A stretch of 64,000 nt of DNA, from NCBI RefSeq assembly GCF_916619195.1, contig NZ_CAKAKL010000010.1, positions 1 through 64,000 on the forward strand, in the 5' to 3' direction. Below, piece after piece: positions 17,145-24,813 of the stretch. Under the pieces are notes generated by a model, which worked only from the letters and a program-made list of their open reading frames with translations, did not search any database and was not told the DNA's origin. Source of the stretch: Inquilinus sp. Marseille-Q2685 (GTDB lineage Bacteria > Pseudomonadota > Alphaproteobacteria > DSM-16000 > Inquilinaceae). Position numbers and translations under genes: made by a program. How positions within the stretch are numbered: the first letter of the stretch is position 1; every line of letters starts with the position of its first letter.

Positions 17145-18662
17145 ATGCTGCCCAAGCCTTCCGCGTCGCTGGTTCCGAACACCTACGCCTTCGAGACCAC
17201 GCCGCTGGTCAAGCCGACCGGCTTCCGCGAATACGACGCCCGCTGGTGGTTCGGGCATCCCGGATCGGACAAGCCGCCGGAGCTGAACCTGATGGGCGTG
17301 CAGGCGCTGGGCCTCGGCCTCGGCACCTATCTGCACGAGGCGGGCGTCAAGCCCGAGGTGGTGGTCGGCCATGATTTCCGCGGCTATTCCATGGCGATCA
17401 AGATCGCCCTGGCGCAGGGGCTGATGGCGGCCGGCTGCACCGTGCACGACATCGGCCTGGCGGTGTCGCCGATGGCCTATTTCGCCCAGTTCGCGCTCGA
17501 CGTCCCCGCCGTGGCGATGGTCACCGCCTCGCACAACGACAATGGCTGGACCGGGGTGAAGATGGGCTGCAGCCGCCCGGTCACCTTCGGGCCGGAGGAG
17601 ATGGGCCGGCTGCGCGACATCGTGCTGTCCGGCGCCTTCGTGCCGCGTTCGGGCGGCGGCTACCGCTTCGTCGAGGGCTTCGCCGAGCAGTATGTCCGGG
17701 AGCTGACCCAAGGCCGGAAGATCGAACGCAAGATGCGCGTCGTGGCCGCCTGCGGCAACGGCACGGCCGGCGCCTTCGCCCCGCGGGTGCTGGAGGCGAT
17801 CGGGATCGAAGTGATCCCGCTGAACGTCGAGCTGGACCACACCTTCCCGAACTACAATCCCAACCCCGAAGACATGGAGATGCTGCACGCCATTGCCGCC
17901 AAGGTGCGCGAGACCGGGGCCGATTTCGGCCTGGGCTTCGACGGCGATGGCGACCGCTGCGGCGTGGTCGACAACGAGGGCAACGAGATCTTCGCCGACA
18001 AGATCGGCGTGATGCTGGCGCGCGACCTGTCGGCGCTGCACCCGGGCGCCCAGTTCGTGGTCGACGTCAAGTCGACCGGCCTGTTCGCGGCCGACCCGGT
18101 GCTGCAGGCCCAGGGCGCGAAGACCGACTACTGGAAGACCGGCCATTCCTACATCAAGCGCCGGGTGCGCGACCTGAACGCCCTGGCCGGCTTCGAGAAA
18201 TCCGGCCATTTCTTCTTCAACCCGCCGATTGGCCGCGGCTATGACGACGGGCTGGTCACCGCCATCGCGGTCTGCGAGATGATGGACCGCAACCCCGGCA
18301 AGAGCATGGCCGACCTCTACCGCGCCCTGCCGCAGACCTGGGGGTCGCCGACCATGTCGCCGCACTGCGCCGACGAGGTGAAGTACGACGTCGTCGAGCG
18401 GGTGGAGAAGCGCTTCCGCGAGATCGCCGCCAATGGCGGGCTGGACGGCCACCGCATCGTCGACCTGGTCACGGTCAACGGCATCCGGGTAACGACCGAG
18501 GACGGCACCTGGGGCCTGGTCCGCGCCTCCTCCAACAAGCCGGAGCTGGTGGTGGTGGTCGAGAGCCCGGTGTCCAAGGACCGGCTGCACGAGATGTTCA
18601 GGGCCGTGGACGGCGTGCTGCGTGAGAATCCCGAAGTGGGCGCCTACAATCAGACGATTTGA
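17145..18662 (+). CDS. Phosphomannomutase/phosphoglucomutase
   Basis: A 505-residue alpha-D-phosphohexomutase. The active-site phosphoserine loop is MVTASHNDNGWTGVKMG (Ser129), the metal loop GLGFDGDGDRCGVVD, the sugar-binding region GFEKSGHFFF, and the C-terminal phosphate-binding loop VRASSNKPELVVVVE. It interconverts mannose-6-P and mannose-1-P (and possibly glucose phosphates), feeding GDP-mannose synthesis by the ManC at 23210. The start ATG at 17145 is set by GAGGA 7 bases upstream; the longer in-frame extension has no such site. It lies 30 bases ahead of an AGE-family gene. Confidence 0.92.
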   Translation: MLPKPSASLVPNTYAFETTPLVKPTGFREYDARWWFGHPGSDKPPELNLMGVQALGLGLGTYLHEAGVKPEVVVGHDFRGYSMAIKIALAQGLMAAGCTVHDIGLAVSPMAYFAQFALDVPAVAMVTASHNDNGWTGVKMGCSRPVTFGPEEMGRLRDIVLSGAFVPRSGGGYRFVEGFAEQYVRELTQGRKIERKMRVVAACGNGTAGAFAPRVLEAIGIEVIPLNVELDHTFPNYNPNPEDMEMLHAIAAKVRETGADFGLGFDGDGDRCGVVDNEGNEIFADKIGVMLARDLSALHPGAQFVVDVKSTGLFAADPVLQAQGAKTDYWKTGHSYIKRRVRDLNALAGFEKSGHFFFNPPIGRGYDDGLVTAIAVCEMMDRNPGKSMADLYRALPQTWGSPTMSPHCADEVKYDVVERVEKRFREIAANGGLDGHRIVDLVTVNGIRVTTEDGTWGLVRASSNKPELVVVVESPVSKDRLHEMFRAVDGVLRENPEVGAYNQTI

Positions 18663-18692
18663 CGACAGGGACCTGCCGCTGGAGCCGATGTG

Positions 18693-19916
18693 ATGAGCAC
18701 CCCGAACCCGACCGAGCAGATGGCCAACCTGCAGGGCCTGCGCGACCGGCTGACGACCTGGCTGACCACGCAGGCCCTGCCGATCTGGTGGGAGGCCGGC
18801 GCCGACTGCGAACGCGGCGGCTTCCACGAGCGTCTGGCGCTGGACGGCAGCCCCTGCCTCGAGCCGCGGCGCGCCCGGGTGCAGGCGCGGCAGGTCTTCA
18901 CCTTCGCCGTCGCCGGCCGGCTGGGCTGGACCGGCCCGTCGCGCCAGGCGGTGGAGCACGGCCTGGAGTTCTTCCGCCGCGCCTATGAGCGGCCGGACGG
19001 CACCTTCCGCACCCTGGTCGGGCCGGACGGGGCGACGCTGGACGACACCGTGGTGCTGTACGACCAGGCCTTCGCCCTGTTCGCGCTGGCCGTCGCCGGC
19101 ACCGTGGTCGCCGACCCGGCGCCGCTGGCCGCGGCGGCGACGCGCCTCAGGCAGCGGCTGGAGACAACGCTGAAGCACCCGCTGGGCGGCTTCGAGGAGG
19201 CGGCGCCGCGCAAGCTGCCGCTCCTGGCCAACCCGCACATGCACCTGTTCGAGGCGTCGCTGGCCTGGGTCGAGCTGGGCCGGGGCGCCGACCAGGCGGC
19301 CTGGAACGCCCTGGCCGACGAGATCGCCGGGCTGGCGCTGTCGCATTTCATCGACCCGAAGACGGGATATCTGCGCGAGTTCTTCGACGGCGAGTGGCGG
19401 CCGGCCCCGGGCCGCGACGGCCGCATCGTCGAGCCCGGCCATCTGTTCGAATGGGCCTGGCTGCTGGTCCGCTGGGGCAAGCTGCGCGGCCGGGCGGACG
19501 CCGTCGCCGCCGCCCGGCGCATGGCCGAGGCGGCCGAGGCCACCGGCGTCGACCCGGTCCGCAACGTCGCGGTCAACGCCATCCTCGACGACGGCGCGCC
19601 GGTCGATTCCGGCGCCCGGCTATGGCCGCAGACCGAGCGGATCAAGGCCGCGGTGGCGCTGGCCGGCGCCGCCGAGACCGAGGCGGAGAAGGCACTGTGG
19701 CGCGGCCGCATCGCCGCCGGCGTGACAGCGCTGTTCACCTATTTCGACGTGCCGGTGGCAGGCCTGTGGCGCGACAAGCTGCAGCCCGACGGCACCTTCG
19801 TCGAGGAGCCGGCGCCGGCCAGCAGCTTCTACCACATCATCTGCGCCATCGAGGAGCTGGACAAAGCCTTCGCCGCCGGCGCGCTGGGACCGGTGCCCCT
19901 GGCCGGGGCGGCGTAA
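18693..19916 (+). CDS. AGE-family epimerase/isomerase (mannose or mannose-6-P isomerase-like)
   Basis: A 407-residue member of the N-acylglucosamine 2-epimerase superfamily, an (alpha/alpha)6 barrel. Typical segments are IWWEAGADCERGGFHERLALDG, RRARVQARQVFTFAVAGRLG, DDTVVLYDQAFALFAL, NPHMHLFEASLAWVELG and GHLFEWAWLLVRWG, with conserved Arg and His residues of the active site. Such enzymes convert mannose (or mannose-6-P) to fructose forms or epimerise N-acylhexosamines. Next to phosphomannomutase, a role in mannose supply is likely. Start: ATG 18693 (GTG 18690 also possible) after GGAG. Confidence 0.87.
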   Translation: MSTPNPTEQMANLQGLRDRLTTWLTTQALPIWWEAGADCERGGFHERLALDGSPCLEPRRARVQARQVFTFAVAGRLGWTGPSRQAVEHGLEFFRRAYERPDGTFRTLVGPDGATLDDTVVLYDQAFALFALAVAGTVVADPAPLAAAATRLRQRLETTLKHPLGGFEEAAPRKLPLLANPHMHLFEASLAWVELGRGADQAAWNALADEIAGLALSHFIDPKTGYLREFFDGEWRPAPGRDGRIVEPGHLFEWAWLLVRWGKLRGRADAVAAARRMAEAAEATGVDPVRNVAVNAILDDGAPVDSGARLWPQTERIKAAVALAGAAETEAEKALWRGRIAAGVTALFTYFDVPVAGLWRDKLQPDGTFVEEPAPASSFYHIICAIEELDKAFAAGALGPVPLAGAA

Positions 19917-20014
19917 GGCAGCGGGCTGCTATTCAGGACGGACCGGCCCCCCGGTCGTCGTTCTCCCCTCCCCTCGCGGGAGGGGGCTTTCGGCCCTTCT
20001 TGTGGCCGTCATTC

Positions 20015-20053
20015 CCGGCACTGTGGTGCAGGCCACCTGCACCACAGTGCCGG
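20015..20053. repeat. Perfect 18-base inverted repeat between convergent genes
   Basis: CCGGCACTGTGGTGCAGG (20015-20032), loop CCA, then the exact reverse complement (20036-20053). It lies in the 19917-20263 gap between the convergent AGE and glycosyltransferase genes and is preceded by GTCATTCCCGG, like the repeat at 20193. It could act as a bidirectional terminator, but has no T-tract. No gene is supported in this gap. Confidence 0.55.
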
Positions 20054-20192
20054 CAGGCCGCAGAACGGTGCGGTCGAGCCGAACCCCCGCCAGCCCCAGG
20101 CCGGACCCCTGGAAGGTCGACAACGCGACACAGGCCGCGAGGATCAGGAACCGCATGGTCCTGGCGCCGCCTGGTTGATCCACCTCTTCGTT

Positions 20193-20245
20193 GTCATCCC
20201 GTGCGCGCTGCGGCGCGGAGTGCCGCGGCGCAGACACGGGATGAC
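20193..20245. repeat. Interspersed palindromic repeat, single unit
   Basis: GTCATCCCGTG (20193-20203) and CACGGGATGAC (20235-20245) are perfect inverted ends. Between them lies a second GC-rich imperfect dyad (CTGCGGCGC... GCCGCGGCGCAG). The unit matches 2425-2474, with the first 24 bases identical. It sits just past the 3' end of the glycosyltransferase gene. Confidence 0.6.
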
Positions 20246-20263
20246 ACTGGGTATGAACGCGCG

Positions 20264-22882
20264 TCAGCCCTGCTGCCGCGCCAGTTGGTCGCGGATCCGG
20301 ACGGACAGGCCGCTCTTCCAGTCGTCGAAGCTGTAGTCGGCGAGGATCCGCGCCTGGCCCTTGAGCGCCCGGGCCTTGGCTGCCTCGCGGTCGGTCAGGA
20401 TGGCGCGCATCGCCGCCGCCGCCTGGTCGATCCGCGGGCTGGCCCAGTGGCCGACATAGGACTTGCTGCGCATCTGCTCCGGCGGCGTCGGCACGATGTC
20501 GACCCCGACCAGGAAAGCGTTGCCGGGATCGCAGAAATCCTGGGTGCCGGAGTAGTTGGAGACGATCACCGGCTTGCCCAGCATCATCGCGTCGGCGATG
20601 CCGTAGCCGAAGCCTTCGGCCCGGTGCAGGGCGACGAAGACGTCGGAGGAATCGATCAGCGACCAGTACTCGGCGTCGGTCAGGTTGCCCTCGACGATCT
20701 CGATCCGGCTGTCACCGGTGATGCGCTCCTCCACCTCTTCCCAGTAGCCGTCGAAGTTGCTCCAGTGCCCGGGGTCGATCTCGCGCATCTTGAGCAGCAG
20801 CCGGACCTCCTCCTCGCCCTCGGGGAAGGCCTGCTGGAAGGCCTTGACCACCGCCAGCGGGTTCTTGCGGACGATCGAGGAGCCGAATTCGGCCAGAGTC
20901 AGGAAGATCAGCTCGCTGGGGCTGCGCCGGAAACGGTCGAGGAACGGGCTGAACACCCGGGCCGGCGGCTGTGCGAGGCCCTTGCGGATGTTGCTGATCG
21001 GGGTCGAGGTGATCTTGCGGTAGCCGTCGGCAACGAAGCCGGACGGGGCCCAGATCTCGTCCACCGCATTGGCGCCGAGCAGATGGGTCTCCGGCGGGGT
21101 GTCGGTCTCCCACAGGTAGAAGCCGATGATGTGCGCGTCCTCGCAGATCGGGGCGAAGCGGGCGATCATCTCCGGCGCCCGGTCGGCGTTGACGCAGAGC
21201 ACCACCACCCGGGCGCGCAGGTTCATGTCCTCGCGGTACCGCCCCTCGGGATTGACGCACTGGCCGTCATCGGCGTTGAAGATCAGCGGATCGAAATCCG
21301 ACAGCGCCTCGACGAACATGTTGAGGTTGCGGCCGAGGCCGGTGGCGTTGGCATGGCCGATGATCACCAGGTCGATGCGCTGGATCTCCGGCTCGTCCTC
21401 CGGCGCCGACGCCAGCTCGGGCGCCACGGCCGAGATCGCGGCCAGGCGCGGCGACCGGCTGTAGACCCGGTCGATCAACTGCCGGCGCAGCACCTCGGGC
21501 CCGCGCTCGGCGATCAGCTCCTCCGGCACCGCGCGGCCGTTCAGCAGCGAGATCAGGGCCAGGTCGAAGCGGGTGAAGTGGCCCGCCACCTCATGCGGCG
21601 TCGAGCCCCAGTAGGACATCCAGTTGCGCGGGTTGAAGGAGCAGCGGTTCTGCTCGATCAAATCGGCCAGCACCTCCTTGAACGACAGGGTCAGCGCGTA
21701 GCCAGCCTCCATCATCTTGTGGGTGGTGCCTTCGTCCTCGTGCCGGAACAGCCAGTACCAGCTCCACGGCAGGGCCCGGCTGCGGTAGGCGTCGACCACC
21801 GCGCTCAGCCGCTCCTTCAGCGCCTTGGAGATCAGCAGCTGGTTGTTCTTGTCGCTGATGAAGGGCGCGGTGGCGAACTTGTACTGGACCTTGCGCAGCC
21901 CCTCGTCGCTGAAGATGTCGATGTGCTGGTAGTGCCGGCGCCAGAAGGCGAACAGCGCCAGCGAGACGTCGTTCTTCAGGGCGCGCTTGTTGAACACGCC
22001 CTCGGACAGCGCCTCGTGGATCTCGTTGGTCATGCAGAAGATGCTGCGCCGGTCGGCATATTCCATGACGTCGGAGATGATCCACTGCGCCGTGCCCTGG
22101 TAGCCGACCAGGTTCTTGGTGTCGCAGTCGTACCGGTTCGCCATGTAGCGGACGAATTCCGGGATGCGGCCCTTGACCTTGTCGTCGCCCGAGGCGTCGA
22201 GCCGGGCCATGGTCTTCGGCAGATGGCACTTGGCGGCGTAGCGGGCGCCGAGATAGCCGGTGCGGTTGACCATGTCGGCCAAGTGGTCGGCCAGCTCGTT
22301 CAGCGCGTCGGGATCCTTCCAGAAGGACAGCGCGGTGAAGGCCGGGCCGGCGATCACCGTGCCGTCCAGCTCGAATCCGAGCGAACGGTGACGGCCGTGC
22401 AGCCGGGTGGCGGCGAAGGCGACGCGGCCAGTGGCCGGATCGGTCCGCGCATCGAAGATCCGGCGGCCGTCGATCACCAGGCCGAGGTCGACCGGCTGGG
22501 CCGGGTCGAGCTGGTTGATGCCCCAGAGATGGAGCATGCCGTCCTCGACGAAGATCCCGCCGATCGCCGGCCGGTCCAGCGGCGACAGCACGTGGTTGTG
22601 CTGGGAGAGGCAAAGCGCCGCGGCCGCCTTGGTCGCCGCCACGGGATCGAAATCCTCCTCCGAGTCCCGGGCCACGCTGTACAGCCGGTCGAGCAGGACG
22701 GTGCGCCGGGCCTGCGGCGTCCCCGCCGCCCCATCACGTGACGCGGCGGCGCGCGATTCCATCGAGCGGGCATTGACGCCGTCCCAATCCGCCGCATCGA
22801 TCAGATCCTGCAGCTCGTTGGGATCGATCGTCGAACCGGAGGCATCAGGAATCACAGCTGCGACCAAGGCTTGAATCTTCAT
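20264..22882 (-). CDS. Large glycosyltransferase: unknown N-terminal region fused to GT4
   Basis: An 872-residue protein. The C-terminal ~390 residues are a GT-B glycosyltransferase: IDLVIIGHANATGLGRNLNMFVEAL, VDEIWAPSGFVADGYRK, LIFLTLAEFGSSIVRKNPLAVVKAF and ALHRAEGFGYGIADAMMLGKPVIVSNYSG. In the last motif the second catalytic Glu of EX7E is Asp. The N-terminal ~480 residues include an early region (IGGIFVEDGMLHLWGINQLD) and a helical region (VNRTGYLGARYAAKCHL; YMANRYDCDTKNLVGYQG). I cannot assign these to a family. No membrane spans are visible. It is divergent from manC and belongs to the capsule locus; donor and acceptor are unknown. Confidence 0.85.
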   Translation of the reverse strand: MKIQALVAAVIPDASGSTIDPNELQDLIDAADWDGVNARSMESRAAASRDGAAGTPQARRTVLLDRLYSVARDSEEDFDPVAATKAAAALCLSQHNHVLSPLDRPAIGGIFVEDGMLHLWGINQLDPAQPVDLGLVIDGRRIFDARTDPATGRVAFAATRLHGRHRSLGFELDGTVIAGPAFTALSFWKDPDALNELADHLADMVNRTGYLGARYAAKCHLPKTMARLDASGDDKVKGRIPEFVRYMANRYDCDTKNLVGYQGTAQWIISDVMEYADRRSIFCMTNEIHEALSEGVFNKRALKNDVSLALFAFWRRHYQHIDIFSDEGLRKVQYKFATAPFISDKNNQLLISKALKERLSAVVDAYRSRALPWSWYWLFRHEDEGTTHKMMEAGYALTLSFKEVLADLIEQNRCSFNPRNWMSYWGSTPHEVAGHFTRFDLALISLLNGRAVPEELIAERGPEVLRRQLIDRVYSRSPRLAAISAVAPELASAPEDEPEIQRIDLVIIGHANATGLGRNLNMFVEALSDFDPLIFNADDGQCVNPEGRYREDMNLRARVVVLCVNADRAPEMIARFAPICEDAHIIGFYLWETDTPPETHLLGANAVDEIWAPSGFVADGYRKITSTPISNIRKGLAQPPARVFSPFLDRFRRSPSELIFLTLAEFGSSIVRKNPLAVVKAFQQAFPEGEEEVRLLLKMREIDPGHWSNFDGYWEEVEERITGDSRIEIVEGNLTDAEYWSLIDSSDVFVALHRAEGFGYGIADAMMLGKPVIVSNYSGTQDFCDPGNAFLVGVDIVPTPPEQMRSKSYVGHWASPRIDQAAAAMRAILTDREAAKARALKGQARILADYSFDDWKSGLSVRIRDQLARQQG

Positions 22883-23209
22883 TGCCGACGATCCTTCGAC
22901 CGAGGAAATCTGGGATTCGAACGGGCGACTGGACGTCCCGCTCGGAATCGAAGACTATGCTGCAGCGCACCTAAATTCAAATCATAACGACGCGAAACCT
23001 GATTTCGCATCAGCCCAGTGGCGGAAACCCCACAAGACCGGACGCCAGGAGAGTGTTCCGCGGCTTTCGGGCTTCATAACTCCGTATGAGATCATCGGAG
23101 GAAGTTCGGAATAGCGGAAGATTTTCCCGGATTTTGATGGTCTTCAAAGTGTTGAATTCGCAAACCTGATGGCTGATACAAGATCAGCGCCTGAAATCTG
23201 GAGCAGGTC
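22883..23209. promoter_or_regulatory. Divergent promoter region, large GT / manC, with a dyad
   Basis: 327 bases, AT-enriched. A palindrome GCGAAA-CCTGA-TTTCGC occupies 22992-23008, and a related AACCTGAT sequence recurs at about 23163-23170. Similar GAAACC/AACCTGA motifs occur upstream of the wza-like gene and at about 42174. This may be a binding site for a regulator of the locus, for example a MucR protein. No gene is visible here. Confidence 0.4.
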
Positions 23210-24649
23210 ATGAGCGTGATCGAGCGAGCTGTGGTGCCGGTGGTGTTGTCGGGCGGGTCGGGGACGCGGCTGTGGCCGCTGTCGCGGGCGGGCTATCCCA
23301 AGCAGTTCCTGCCGCTGGTGTCGGGCAGCACCATGATCCAGGAGACGGTGGCCCGGGTCGGCGAGGCCGACGGCTTCGCCGCGCCGGTGTTCATCTGCGC
23401 CGACGACCACCGCTTCATCGTCGCCGAGCAGATGCGCCAGATCGGCGTGGCGCCGGACGCCATCATCCTCGAGCCCTCGGCCCGCAACACCGCCCCGGCC
23501 GTCGCCGTCGCCGCCCGCTTCCTGGCCGACCGCGACCCCGACACGCTGATGCTGGTGCTGCCCGCCGACCATCACATCGCCGACCCCAAGGGCTTCCGGG
23601 CATCCATCGCCGCCGCGGCGCCGGCCGCCCGCCAGGGCTATCTGATGACCTTCGGCATGCAGCCGACCGCGCCCGAGACCGGCTACGGCTACATCCTGCC
23701 GGGCGACGCCATCGCACAGGCCCCCGGCGCCCGCACCGTCGCCCGCTTCGTCGAGAAGCCGCCGCGCGAGACCGCCGAGCGCTTCCTGGCCGAAGGCCGG
23801 CACCTGTGGAACGCCGGCATCTTCCTGTTCACCGCCGGCCAGTACCTGGCCGAATGCGCCCGCCACGCCCCCCAGGTCCTGGCCGCCGCCGACGCCGCGC
23901 TCAAGGCCGCCTCGCGCGCCCTCACCTTCCTGCGCCTCGACCCTGCTGCCTTCGTCCAGGCCCCCTCGATCTCGATCGACCACGCCGTCATGGAGAAGAC
24001 CGACCGCGCCGGCATCGTCCCCGCCTCGATCGGCTGGACCGATGTCGGCTCCTGGTCCTCGCTCTGGGAGATCGGCGACCGCGACGCCGCCGGCAACCTG
24101 ACCCAGGGCGACGCCCTGGCTCTGGCCTCCCGCAACTGCCTGGTCCGCTCCGACGGCATCCTCACCGCCGTCATCGGCCTCGACGACGCCATCGTCATCG
24201 CCACCGACGACGCCGTCCTGGTCGCCGCCAAGGACCAGGTCCAGGACGTCAAGGCCGTCACCGACGCGCTGAAGAAGGCCAGGCGCCCCGAGGCCGTGAT
24301 CCACCGCGAGATCTACCGCCCCTGGGGCACCGTCAAGTCGCTGCATGCCGGCGACCGCTTCCAGGTCAAGCGCGTCCTGATCCATCCCGGCCAGGCCATC
24401 GCCCTGCAGCGCCACTACCACCGCTCCGAGCACTGGGTCGTGCTCTCCGGCACCGCCCGCGTCACCATGGAAGGCCAGTCCCGCATCCTGCGCGAGAACG
24501 AGGCCGTCTACCTCCCCATCGGCACCGACCACAAGCTCGAGAACCCCGGCAAGATCGACCTCGAGCTCATCGAGGTCCGCACCGGCCCCTATCTCGGCGA
24601 GGACGACGTCGTCCGCCTCGAGGCGGCCGACGAGCTGCTGTTCGGATGA
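23210..24649 (+). CDS. manC: Mannose-1-phosphate guanylyltransferase/mannose-6-phosphate isomerase (bifunctional)
   Basis: A 479-residue type II phosphomannose isomerase/GDP-mannose pyrophosphorylase. The N-terminal nucleotidyltransferase carries the signature VLSGGSGTRLWPLSRAGYPKQF (residues 11-32), DAIILEPSARNTAPAVAVAA and FVEKP. The C-terminal cupin domain holds YRPWGTVKSL, VKRVLIHPGQAIALQRHYHRSEHWVVLSGTA and the metal-binding His residues of the isomerase. It makes GDP-mannose from mannose-1-P and can interconvert fructose-6-P and mannose-6-P. With the mutase at 17145 it completes GDP-mannose supply. It is transcribed toward the PKS gene. Confidence 0.95.
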   Translation: MSVIERAVVPVVLSGGSGTRLWPLSRAGYPKQFLPLVSGSTMIQETVARVGEADGFAAPVFICADDHRFIVAEQMRQIGVAPDAIILEPSARNTAPAVAVAARFLADRDPDTLMLVLPADHHIADPKGFRASIAAAAPAARQGYLMTFGMQPTAPETGYGYILPGDAIAQAPGARTVARFVEKPPRETAERFLAEGRHLWNAGIFLFTAGQYLAECARHAPQVLAAADAALKAASRALTFLRLDPAAFVQAPSISIDHAVMEKTDRAGIVPASIGWTDVGSWSSLWEIGDRDAAGNLTQGDALALASRNCLVRSDGILTAVIGLDDAIVIATDDAVLVAAKDQVQDVKAVTDALKKARRPEAVIHREIYRPWGTVKSLHAGDRFQVKRVLIHPGQAIALQRHYHRSEHWVVLSGTARVTMEGQSRILRENEAVYLPIGTDHKLENPGKIDLELIEVRTGPYLGEDDVVRLEAADELLFG

Positions 24650-24680
24650 CCGATCGAGCAGGGCTGTTCCGGACCGAGCG

Positions 24681-24695
24681 TAGATTTAAAATCTA
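24681..24695. promoter_or_regulatory. AT-rich palindrome upstream of the PKS gene
   Basis: TAGATTT-A-AAATCTA, a perfect 15-base dyad, lies in the 164-base gap between manC and the PKS start (24814). Such an AT-only island in very GC-rich DNA suggests a promoter or operator for the PKS-oxoamine synthase operon. It begins 31 bases after the manC stop. Confidence 0.45.
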
Positions 24696-24813
24696 TGGTG
24701 TCATGGAGGCCGCCATCGATTGCAGGTTTCGTAGCGCGCTTCCTACGGTAGAGTAGCTGCCGCTGCGGTCCGCTGCCCGCCCGCCCATGCCGAATCGTTG
24801 AAAGAAGACCGAC

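Noticed and set aside
19929-20156. Minus-strand frame beginning MRFLILAACVALSTF, resembling a signal peptide
   Set aside because: It reads straight through the perfect hairpin at 20015-20053 and becomes low-complexity. At best it is a remnant; no homologue or site supports it.
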